This document shows, one piece after another, positions 54,207 through 64,000 of a stretch of 64,000 nt of DNA (within the stretch, counting starts at the first letter, position 1; each line of letters starts with the position of its first letter). The DNA lies in contig JABYQS010000097.1 of assembly GCA_022592435.1 (NCBI GenBank), forward strand, positions 92,342 to 156,341. Reading direction: 5' to 3'. The stretch comes from Cerioporus squamosus (Eukaryota; Basidiomycota; Agaricomycetes; Polyporales; Polyporaceae). A program made the translations under genes and the position numbers. The notes beneath the pieces were generated by a model. That model made no database searches and was not told where the DNA came from. It saw only the letters and a program-made list of their open reading frames with translations.

Positions 54207-56535
54207 TCACCGCCGCTGTGCCTGTGCAACCGGACGAGAACGCAACTTCCGCCTCTGCGGACTCGGAGGCCTAGGCACCTGAGGCTGGGGCTTCCTCGCA
54301 CTCAGCGCAGCAGCCCTTGTCCCGGGCGGAGGCTCGTACGGCTCCTCGACCAGCCGCCTCTTCTTCTCCGCACTCGCCCGGGTGTGCGGCAGCGGCACCG
54401 CGCTCTCCGACGACGCGTACCCGCTGCTGTGACGGCTGACGGTGACGCGTCCTGGAGCAGGGGTAGAAGGAGCGAGCGAACGGCGGGGGGACGGGAGCAC
54501 GGAGGATCGGCGCGGTGCTGGGTTGTCGAAGTCGAGGCTTTGCGCGAACTCCACGTCGTCGTCTTCGACTGCGGGCCGTTTGCGACTGGTCCTGGCTTGG
54601 GAAGAGGGCCTCGCCTGTGAGTCCAGAAGCTTCTGACGCGTGCGCTCGTCGTCGCTGTCGAGCTGCTCATCCATGGACGGAGAGCCTTCAAGTGGCTGCT
54701 CCTCGTCGTCGATTTCGACTTGCTCCTCAGAGGCTTGAAGCTGCTCCTCGGCCTCGGGCGAAAGCCAGGAGGCACTGTGGTCGTAGCTCCGGTCAGGGTT
54801 AAGCAGCCCCTCCACGTCTTGCTCTTCTTCGTTCGTTTGGCCGATGGTGTGCGACTGCTGGTCCTCGTCTTCTCCTTCGCCGTCTTCATCCTCGTCCTCG
54901 TCCTCCTCATCGTCATTCGCGGGAACGGCATGTGCACGACTCGCAGCGCGAACCCCGCCTTGGCGCAGTGCGAGGGTTCGGGGTCCCGGGCCTGCCTGCG
55001 CCTGCTGCTGTTGCTGCGACGCAGGAACCGCCCGCAATTGGGTGGGCACCGCCCGACCAGCGTGACTTGCGAACTCATCGGCACCTGTGTCGTCTGAATC
55101 ACGCCGGGAGCAGAAGCTCGCGGAACGGGTCGAGGCCGCACGGTCTTCCGCAATTGCTGAGGGGGCGGCGAAGGAGCGGTGGGAGACTGAGAAGGACGCC
55201 TCTGTGCCCCAGACGGATCTTCATAGTCTTCCTCGGGCCGGTAGTCAAAGCTGTGAAGCGGGCGTTGACACACATTGTGGAATGCATCGAACTTGGCACT
55301 CACTCATAAGCAGGACTGTGGCTATGCTGTGGAGGGCCTGTATGCGTCCGCGCGCGTTCGCGGGGCTCTTCGGGCGAAGCGTCCCTCCCGCGAGGACCAG
55401 GATCGGTCCCTCTCCGTGCGTTCCTACGAGGAGCCTCTTGTTGAGGCTTGTCGTCTGGGTGATCGTACGCGTCCTCGTCATCTCGGCCGGGTGTGAATTC
55501 GCCGTATCCCTCTTCCTCCTCTGGTTCGCCATGCTCGCCCTCCTCCTCCTCTTCTCCCTGTCCGCCCTCCTCTTCCTCCTCCTCTTGTCGCAGCTGCTCC
55601 TGCAGTCGCATGAAGGCACGAGTGTTGTTCATACGTCGGTCGTACCCAAACCGCCCCTTCCCATCCGCCGGAGGCGGGTTCTTCCTCACCAGCTCGTCAA
55701 TAATGGGATCGAAGCGCTTCCTTTGCGTCTTGTACCGCTCTCGCCACGACTGCTCAGTATGGCGGATAGCCCACCTGAAGTCGGGCGTCTGTCGTCCGAG
55801 ATAAGTTGTCAAAAATGCTCGTACACGTCCACATTATATGCACGTACATCCGGGTCACGGGCGTGCGCCATCAATGTGGCATAGAGGATACTACTCTGCC
55901 GACCTCCCGATTCCGGCTCTGGAACCGCGGTCGCGAGGAACTTGCATAGGTTCATGTCGTCTTTGGGCGTGAAGTTCACCCGGGAGCTGCCTTGTTTTCA
56001 GTACACGCCCATGTTCTGCAGGAGTATGTACGAGGATGGCGGCAGTGGAAGTTCGTCCGCTTGCATGTTCCACCTTGTCGCCCGGCGACCACTCTGAAGG
56101 GAGGAAGGAGTACTCACATTCCAGGGGGACGACCGCTCATCGACTTCTGCACCACGGGCTTGTGCGCATATCGACGGTTCGCAATGCACGCCCCAACAAA
56201 TGCAGGAGGCTCCACATAGCGATTGGTATAGAGCTTGTATCGAGCTTCTAGGTCGGGGACCCCGGCGTCCTTCACAATGATCGTGTCCACATTCCGGTTG
56301 TCGCACACGCGCCCTCCTTCTCCCTAAGTAGGTTGGCTGGGCGACCATTTCCCTCGGCGAGGTAGCGGGAGACACTCACTTCAATCCTATGCCTTAACGC
56401 GATCCTCTGTCCTGGCAACAAACTCCAGCCGGGCTTGTCGTCTTGGCTCGTGCCCCACAAGTAGAAAGTCACCGCCTTGCCGTTGACGACGAAGACGCCT
56501 TGGTTCTGAGGACTGTTGTGACGCGATCTTGCCAT
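54207..56535 (-). CDS. RAP1: Rap1-like telomere protein (BRCT and Rap1-type Myb)
   Basis: Shelterin-type component expected at telomeres. Exons are 56535-56380, 56323-56118, 55986-55848, 55788-55304 and 55250-54207. The N-terminal BRCT-like domain (residues about 10-100) runs VFVVNGKAVTFYLWG, GGRVCDNRNVDTIIVKD, RYVEPPAFVGACIANRRY. The Rap1-type Myb domain follows (about 121-200): FTPKDDMNLCKFLATAVP, RWAIRHTEQSWRERYKTQRKRFD. Then long Glu-rich and Asp/Glu tracts and a basic C-terminus. The last exon needs one extra base near 55095 to join APGVIQ to DDTGADEFA, and the total then becomes 677 codons. The intron between BRCT and Myb is 131 nt, longer than the others. No C-terminal RCT domain is obvious. 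Confidence 0.85.
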
Positions 56536-57944
56536 CGTAGTCGTTCTGGTCGCGTCAGATGATGACGACGACGGCGGGGTGGAGGTGAAGAAGGAAGGAA
56601 TGGGATCCGGAGAAGGCGGACAAGCTCAAGGACACCGTGGTTGGTATATATCTTCTGTCAGGCGCTGGCGCACGGGCCCTAACCCCATTTGAGGGTTCCA
56701 GATGCATCTCAACCCTAACCGTCCCGAGCCCAAACCAGTCCTTCCTCTGCGTGAAGTTGATCATGACCACCACTTCTTACCTCCTCGAATGTCCCTTAGC
56801 TACTGAAGATTTCCGGTCGGCACATTTTTGAAGTCGATGAGAATAATAACATCGTGAAAGTGCGTCCTGGTACTTGCTGCATTGACTATAAGCTGATCAG
56901 CGGGGCGGCCGATACATACTACTTATCAGTTTCTCCCGTTTCGAAAGGCTGGGATGACCTTCCCTACCATCCAGTCCAGGTGGATAAACTGCGAAAATAC
57001 GACTCAAGGACGATGCAAGAGATGCCCGCGGGCGTAGTTTTGCCACCAGACATCACAAACTGGTCTTCGAAACGGGCAGGACAACCATCAGCAAAACCGC
57101 TCATAGTTTGCATACGTATGAGAACATCACACATCTCCGCATTTCAGGCGGTGCAATGCCAAGGTACCGGGAGGCCCTGCAGTGGTTAGACATGGTCCTC
57201 AGACTCGGCAGAGGGCTACATACCATGGCGGTGCACCATAGACCTCACGGTACACTGTGAGGGTATGCAGCGCTCTGCAGAATATCAGGATGCACTGCCA
57301 TCTCCCACAATCCACGGTGGTGAGCTGCCTGGTTTGCATCACCACAGAGCACACGGCAAGATATGCAACGGTCAGTGGTAGAATGCTGGGGCTTCAGCGC
57401 GAGGCACTCAATTGCACGGCAGGCCAAAACTATATAGCACAGGGGAAACGTGGTCGTATTGCACAATAGTAGCACACAAATAATACATCTTCTATAATAT
57501 GGTTACAGCATCGAAACACATCAGCAGAGCGAGAGGCGAGCAGGGGATTGACACGAGAGCATAGCAGACAGCCATAGCAAAAGTATCGAGAGCGAGAGGG
57601 CGAGAGCAGCAGACAGTCACGTCCTAGCGAAAGCGGAGAGTGTCGAGAGGTCGCGCGCGCGCCGCGCGAAGACCGACGAGAGGTGCGGGCACCTGGCTGG
57701 AAGAACAAGAGAATAAGTCGCAAGCCGCCAATCACCTACTCAGAGTCGGACGCGCGAGAACCCGAGCGCGAGCCCGAGGGCGAAGGTGAGTCAGATGGGC
57801 CCGCGCCTGAGCCGGAGGAGTTTGCGATGTCTGCAATATCATCAGAGCGCTCCTCTTCCTCCGGGGGTGCATCTTCGGGCGAGGGAGAGGAGGAACTATG
57901 ATACAGGAATGTGTGAGTAAGGTAGGCAGGACGCAAATGTGTAC
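56536..57944. other. Intergenic region, no gene supported
   Basis: Contains the RAP1 promoter with telomere-like motifs near 56677-56720 and, further on, an acidic open frame (57683-57901 on plus) of low complexity that is not called. The rest shows nothing. Confidence 0.45.
56677..56720. promoter_or_regulatory. Telomere-repeat-like motifs upstream of RAP1
   Basis: CCCTAACCCC at 56677-56686 and AACCCTAACC at 56711-56720, 142-185 bases upstream of the RAP1 start codon. Both match the CCCTAA telomere unit and plant/yeast telo-box sequences. Confidence 0.5.
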
Positions 57945-59888
57945 CTACTTTGCGACCGCCTTGCCGGCCTTGTGCGCCTTGCGTTGCTTGAGTGTGCTTC
58001 GGATCTTCTGCGCCATGGTCTGGCGGCCCTTGGTCAAGTTCCTCGTCGCCTTAGGCGACAGGTTTCCATAAACCTCGCTGAGACGGTGTGTTAGCAAAGC
58101 CTTGCAAGGACGTATAAACTCACCTATTCCACCATTCAAGCGTTTTCTTGGCCCATGCAGTGCGCGGCTCATCGAAGAGATCGACGAGGCCCTCGAAGAA
58201 CTGGCTATTGTTGAAGTCAAGGTCCACAAGGCTCCAGTCGTGCGTCGTGAGTGCCTCGCGGGTCTGGAGCAAAGAGGTCAGTATGTGGAGGGCTAGTGTA
58301 CATGATAGCGTACCAGGACCGCGGTGTAGGCCAAGCTACGAGGTGTGACCTCTCTCAACTTGTAGTGCATGCCGATGGGAGGCTTGCCGGGCACCTTGTC
58401 AGGTCGGCCTCCATCCATGCTGACGGAGATCGCCCCGGTCCACAGTGACTTGTAAATCTACCATATCGGTTGGTATGTCAGTTGGATATCTATTGTCCAA
58501 CAGGTGTGAACACGTACCATCTTGAAGAGTGCACTGCGTAACAGTGCCTCGAGGTCCGAGTCCTCCAGGCGGGGATCATTGTAGACGTCAAGGTCGAAGA
58601 GGAATGATGGCCAGTCGTCCCCAGGTATGCGTACTTCCTTCTTGAGGATCATGTCGCAGACCCTGTGCCAAGCAGTGAGTACAAGACTTCCGCGCACCAT
58701 GAGACACTTACCTTTCCCAATGCCGATCAAAAGAGTTGATGAAGTTCGGTGGGATGAGTGCGCGCGCTGTGTGATGGTTCGCGTAACCACGCAAGCCCTT
58801 TGTCAAGATAGCAGGGAGCTTCGGGACATCGTCGCGAGGCATGTCGGTGGCAGCGTGCATGTACGTGATGATCCTGCCGGCGACGTGGCTGGAGTCCGTG
58901 CCACGCGCCTTTGCGCTCACCTTCTGGAGCTATCCAGTGGGTCAGCTTAGAGAGCAGCGCACGATGTCAGTTTACATACGTATTCAGCGAGCAGCTCGAC
59001 CTCTTCGTCGTTCATCAGATGAATGTCGGTCTTGAGGCCCGGAATCATGTCGAGGAGCGCGTTGTACTGGTAGAATAGCTCCTTTTTGTGAGCGAGCTCG
59101 CGTGCACTGAGTGGAAGACGTATGAACAAGCAGCGACGATGTAAGAGCGCGGCACATACCGCTTGGCTTTAGGGGACTCCTCGTCATCCTCTCCGGCATC
59201 CTCCTGGGCATCCTCCTCGTCCATGTCCTCGTCCTCGGCCTCTGCGTCCCAATCGAAGTCGTCTTGCTGGTAGGTGAGTCCGAACGTCAGGGCTTCGTGT
59301 ACGTTGATAAATGGGTGAATAAGTCGCGGGATTAGTCGAGCTTTGTCATGGTAATCGTAGATGCTTGAGGACGTGCTGTAAGAAGTCTCACAGTGAGTAT
59401 ATGCGCCCCAGAGTAACTATATGCGCCAAGTTTGGTACTTACTGGCGTTGGACATTGTCATCGTCCATCGTGGCGAGTGTCTTGGTGAGCTTGCTGTACC
59501 GCGCACAGATCTCCTTGTCATCCAGCCCCGAGACCTCGCGGGCGCGTTTCCGCTTGGGTGTTGGGGGAGGCGATACAGACGATTCCTCGCCAAGGCTTAG
59601 GCTACGAGCAGGCGACGGCGATCGATGTTGTGAGCGGCCTCGTCCTTGGCCCTCGTTACTGAAAGTTGGGGGCAGAGATGGGTCGCGCGGGGGAGGAGGG
59701 GGCGTGGGCGCTGTCTCAGGAGGCGTGGCGGCTGTGTTAGTGGACATTTTCGCAGGCGCTGTGACTGGCATCGCGCGTGGGACCGGCCGCAGCTGTACCT
59801 GTCCGCGTCTCTTCGCGTGCTGCGCCTGCTTCTCCTGCTCCCTACGCTTCTCTTGCTCCCTACGCTTCTTCCTGCTCTCGTTTCCCAT
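57945..59888 (-). CDS. DUF6698-like protein of Agaricomycetes
   Basis: Eight exons (59888-59443, 59375-59160, 59106-58980, 58929-58712, 58662-58518, 58457-58314, 58263-58124, 58077-57945) close exactly to 522 residues. The N-terminus is basic and coiled (SRKKRREQEKRREQEKQAQ), then proline-rich. The conserved core runs KARLIPRLIHPFINVHEALTF, YNALLDMIPGLKTDI, RIITYMHAATDMPRDD, GLRGYANHHTARALIPP, HDWSLVDLDFNNSQFFEGLV and DEPRTAWAKKTLEWWN. This matches the DUF6698-type proteins of mushrooms as I know the family. The function is unknown. Divergent to the transposase at 60074 with only 185 bp between starts, so a joint mobile unit or shared promoter is plausible. Confidence 0.8.
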
Positions 59889-60073
59889 CTTGTATGCGTG
59901 CGGATGTTGTTGTGGGAGGGAGGAAAGGGGGCTGGAGGGTCGGCGCTGATGCGTCTGCGCGTTTTGTGCACAGACCACGTGACCGCGTCGATCCCTCGCC
60001 GCGACTGTATAGTCCCTTGATGGGATCGGTTGCGCCACATCTTCCCCTCCACAACCTGCTTACAACCACCACC
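59889..60073. promoter_or_regulatory. Bidirectional promoter between DUF6698-like gene and transposase
   Basis: A 185-bp spacer between opposite start codons. It contains a palindromic CACGTG E-box at 59976-59981. No clear TATA. Confidence 0.45.
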
Positions 60074-63000
60074 ATGCCGCTATGCCATCGATGCGGGACG
60101 GAACTACCAGCAGACGCACGGAAAATCGGCCAGCACAAGCGACAGTGCAAGAAATCGACGGGGGCAGCCGCAGTCTCCGAGACCCTGCGGAAACGACGCG
60201 AGAAGGAAGTCCGTGAGGAGGCCAGCCGCCGCCAAAAGCGACTGGAGCGCAACAATGCACGCGAGGTATAACTCACGCATGCTCTGTGGTGTATACATTC
60301 TTCTGACATAGTTGTTCAGCTCCTCAACCAGCCCGTGGCGAGTCCCGAGCCCTACGCGCCCCCGGAGCTCAACCCTCTCCCGCTACCCGAGGCAGCACCG
60401 CCAGACCCTGCCCTAGTCAGTCGAGCAGGTCGCGTGCGGAAGCCCGCGCATAGCCGCTATGACGACTACCTGCCGACCTCATATGCTGGCCCCTCACGAG
60501 CACAAGCCGCCCCGGCTCGCGCTGAACTGCCACCTCGGGAGCCTTCCCCACCACCACCGCGGTCGGCGGCTGTCAGTCGCTCCGGTTCAGAGCAGCGGCT
60601 AGACGCTCCCCCTCTTGTCGACTTGCCAGCCTCGCCCATCTGCTCAGCAGGTCGAGTCCGCGAAGAGATAGACCTGGAAGGCAGTCCCTCTCCTTCGTCG
60701 CCAGCATCCCTCAAGTTCCGCTCCTCGACGAACGCCTGGTCTATGTACCGGGTGTTTCCTGTCAAACCCGCAAGGGACCCTGAGGAAGAGGACCAATCGC
60801 TGGCCTCTCACTGCGACCCGGTGGCATTCGATGTGCGCGCGGCCCGTCACCGCGTTGATTCCATCGCCCGCGGACTGGCAGTTCCAGACGAACAGCCCCC
60901 GTATGCTCCCTTCCCAAATGTATCAACCTTCGAGTTCCTGTACTGGCAGCACAACGGCGCCAACAACAAGTCCGATCAGCAGATGAACACCCTCGCATGC
61001 GCAATGCAAGAGGACGACTTCGTGGCCACAGATCTCGCCGGCTTCAATGCTGCCAGGGAAATCAAGCTGCTAGATGACTACACAGAAGAGGAAGCGGGCT
61101 CACCGTTCTCGGCCAAGAACGGTTGGGAACAGGGCGAGGTCCGCGTGCACGTCCCGAAAGAAGGTGTCCGTTATGCCTCTGAGGAAGAGGCCCCAGTCTT
61201 CACCCTCAAGAAAGTCTGGCACCGCAAGTTCAAGGGGGTAATACGGTCCGCATTACAGCAAGAATGCGTCAAAGACTGGCATATGATACCACACAAACTA
61301 TTCGTGTGTTCGCTGCCCACCGCGCCCTCGTCATGCTCGTCTTCACCTTCACCCTCTTCGAGCTCAAGCTCGCGGTCTGCCCGGTCGCATGCGTCTAGGG
61401 GACGCTCTTCCTCAACTTCGTCTTCCTCCTCGACTTCGTCTTCCTCCTCGACCACATCTTCCTCTGCCACTTCGTCGTCGTCCTCGACTTCGTCTTCCTC
61501 GGCCGACTCTCTCGATGAGGACATTCGGGTCTGGAGCGAGATCTTCAATTCGGACACCGCCCTCGAAGAAGATGCTGCGATGCGCTCGCGTGTTCGTGAG
61601 CAAGGCGATCCCGACGATCTCGAGTACTGCATCACTCTCATCTGTTTGTATTCCGACTCTACTCGCCTCACGAACTTCGGCAGCGCGAGTCTCTGGCCAA
61701 TATACCTGTACTTTGGCAATCAAAGCAAGTATGAACGCGGGAGGCCGACAGCATATGCAGCGCATCACATGGCTTATATCCCTTTGGTCAGTGTTCGCGT
61801 GAGTGCCCAGTGGAGGTAGTACTGACATAACTGGCCAACACAGCTCCCAGACCAGATCCAAGATTTCTATACCGACCACTATCAGGAGGCCGCCACGGCA
61901 GCCGTATTGACATTCCTGCGCCGTGAGCTCGTCCAACAGATTCTCCTTCTCCTGCTCGACGACCAATTCATGTACATCTACGTCCATGGTGACGTTGTTG
62001 AATGTGGCGATGGCATCACTCGTCGCCAGTTCCCCCGGTTTGTTCTCCATACTGCTGATTTCGTTGAGAAGTGAGTACATCATCAGCATCAGCAGCCGGT
62101 GCCATAGCTAACCGCTAGACAGAATCCTTCTCACGTGTCTGAAATACCTCGCAAAATGTCCTTGTCCGCGCTGCAAGATCAACAAGGACAAGCTCATTGA
62201 GATGGGAACACATGCTGACGATTATCGGCGCAACAATACCCGCATAGACGATAACGACGTCAACTGGCGCATCACTCTCGCACGCAAATGGATCTTCGAA
62301 AATGGGATGCCGCTGACTAGTGTCTACCTCGACCGCGTCCTTGGGCCCTTGTCGCTCACGCCGACGCGTGTATGTTTCTGCCTGGTTCTTGCCGACCCTG
62401 CCACTGACTGAGACTCTCAACAGAGCGCGTACTCGATCAAGCTCCGAGAACATGGGTTCAACTTCTATTCGCTCTTTGCGCCCGACTTCATGCACGAGGT
62501 CGAGTTGGGCGTCTGGAAGACAATATTCACACATCTCATGCGTATACTGCACGCGGTCGGCGGCGATGTTATTCAGGTATTCAACAAGCGGTACGTGCCA
62601 GTGGCCATTCCTGTGGCGCAAACATCCATCTGATATTAGCCCGCATGACCAGTTATCGGCTGGTTCCCACGTACGGCCGTTCAATCATTCGCAAGTTCTC
62701 CAACAACGTCTGCGACCAGGGCAAGCTTGCAGCCCGGGACTACGAGGATCGGCTGCAGGTGCGTCGTGCAGTTGAACTAAGAATGTCATCGCTCACATGC
62801 CTCTTACCTAGTGCTTCATGCCTGTGTTCGAGAAGCTGCTCGAGTCCAAGGCTGACGACAAGATAGTCCTCGACCTCATCTTCGACCTGGCAACACTGCA
62901 CGCGCTCGGCAAGCTGCGGATGCATGTACCGAAGACCATTGAAGCCCTCGGGACCCGCGGCGGCCAATGTGGGCAAATCGACACGCATCTCGCCAAGAAG

Positions 63001-64000
63001 GTGTGTCCAAAGTACATTAACGGTCGAGCTCCCCAAAGAGCTAGCGGCGCGCGGGCGACGAAAGGCTCGAATGACGAAGGGAAACCGCGGGCAAGCTCCT
63101 ACGGTACGCAAGCTGAAGACGTTCAATTGCAACACATACAAGTTCCACGCGCTTCGTGATTATGCCACGACCGTCGTCGCTTTAGGCTCGCTGGACAACA
63201 GCACCGCACACCAGTACGTGCTCCCTCCCTGACGAGATGCTGCGCTAATCCATTCTGAATAGGGGGAAATGGAGCACATCCATTCCAAGGACGTCTACGG
63301 TAGGACGAACAAGGTCAATCATGAGGGGCAGATTGCGCGCAGGACCCTGCTCTCAGAGAAGTTGCGAGTCATCAAGGCCCGGGTGGATCGCGGGCGTGTC
63401 GCGCGGAAGAAGAAGGCTGCGGAGGCCCTGGAGAGGAAGAAGGCACCGATCGACAAGGAATCAGAGGGCGACGACCAGACGAAGCTCGCATCAGAAGACG
63501 AGCGGACGAAACTCCCTTACAGCTCTGCAACACAGCGCTACCACATCGCCCAGTCGCAGCGCAGCCATGACAACGTATTCAGTTGGGTCTCGTCCTTCGA
63601 AAATGACCCGCGCTCGTCATGTGTATTTCTACATATCGCTCCGACCAGGGCCCTGACTCATTTCTTTGCTAGGACTTCTACCATGGGCTGAAGGAACATG
63701 CACTCTCACGACTCCAAGAACGCGAGTATCATTCCCACTACGATGAGTCAGGCGGATCATATTCGTTCCAGGACCGCGCCCGCTTGATACACAAGAGAGC
63801 AACTCTACTGGCACGACGTCCTACGCCTGAACTGGACATCGTACGACCTCCGGCGCAGTCAGGACTCTGTCAACCGAAGAACCATGGCGACATAATGCTG
63901 CTTGCCGACAATTCGCGCTCTGACGGTGATGATGCCCATCCATACATCTACGCGCGCGTCGTTCACATCTTCCACATCAATGTCCGGCTCTACGGCTCCC
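60074..64000 (+). CDS. Plavaka-type transposase, running off the window
   Basis: Large transposase of the Plavaka superfamily, a basidiomycete DNA-transposon group. The N-terminal zinc-finger-like CHRCGTELPADARKIGQHKRQC is followed by a disordered Pro/Ser part. The conserved body runs NFGSASLWPIYLYFGNQSKY, AAHHMAYIPLLPDQIQDFY, DGITRRQFPRF, CPCPRCK, GFNFYSLFAPDFMHEVELG, VWKTIFTHLMRIL, VPTYGRSIIRKFS, KLAARDYEDRLQCFMPVFEKLL and LHALGKLRMH. Clear introns are 60266-60319, 61787-61843, one ending just before 62122, and others near 62359, 62592 and 62760. From about 63030 the frame slips several times (near 63025, 63265, 63825 and 63880), while homologous sequence continues (ELPKELAARGRRKARMTKG; YDLRRSQDSVNRRT; HPYIYARVVHIF). 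The 3' end lies beyond the window. A serine tract is encoded at 61320-61510. Confidence 0.85.

Noticed and set aside
57683..57901. Acidic Ser/Glu open frame opposite the 3' end of the DUF6698-like gene
   Set aside because: Low complexity on both strands, no start context, and not needed to complete the neighbouring gene.

Overview
The window is nuclear DNA from a filamentous basidiomycete, almost certainly an Agaricomycete. This rests on GC-rich coding sequence, genes cut by many introns of about 47-70 nt with GTRNGY donors, CT-rich promoters, and families typical of mushrooms: fungal-specific FunK1 kinase, DUF6698-like protein, Plavaka-type transposase, UBN2-type copia Gag. The species cannot be read from the sequence. 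No rRNA, tRNA or CRISPR array was recognised.

Layout. 0.5-4.5 kb: two tandem glutathione S-transferase genes, the first with three apparent single-base frame slips, the second intact with a 21-nt microexon and a GC-AG intron. 7.4-9.4 kb (-): a protein-kinase-like gene with frame breaks. 9.8 kb: a perfect 55-bp inverted repeat. 10.2-13.5 kb: a sphingoid-base-phosphate phosphatase (LCB3/YSR3 type). 14.1-16.2 kb: a bZIP transcription factor. 17.6-18.5 kb (-) and 20.2-21.0 kb: uncharacterised genes. 22.0-24.1 kb: a single-exon 681-residue disordered protein. 25.2-27.9 kb (-): calcineurin catalytic subunit. 28.2-29.4 kb (-): UNC-50/GMH1 Golgi protein, divergent from a long WW-domain gene at 29.7-34.1 kb.

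36.4-48.5 kb is a three-layer transposon nest. An old defective copia element (A) carries in its gag a 601-bp non-autonomous DNA element (20-bp terminal inverted repeats, 8-bp target duplication) and, further on, a young copia element (B) with a 5-bp target duplication and an intact 1467-codon Gag-Pol ORF. The LTRs of A and the 5' LTR of B, otherwise unrelated in sequence, share one architecture: the transcript start region is present first with an intron-like segment and then again immediately downstream without it, as if a spliced RNA 5' end had been appended to an unspliced R region. This is the most unusual signal in the window.

48.8-51.0 kb (-): a FunK1 kinase whose 5' part is degenerate. 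51.4-52.3 kb: an uncharacterised gene. 52.8-53.7 kb (-): a SAM-dependent methyltransferase with a His-rich N-terminus. 54.2-56.5 kb (-): a Rap1-like telomere protein (BRCT plus Rap1-type Myb). 57.9-59.9 kb (-) and 60.1 kb to the window edge (+): a divergent pair, DUF6698-like gene and Plavaka-type transposase, probably one mobile unit.

Single-nucleotide frame discontinuities occur in several otherwise good genes, including calcineurin and Rap1, often next to short homopolymers. Consensus error in the assembly is the simplest explanation, so affected genes should not be called pseudogenes on this evidence alone.
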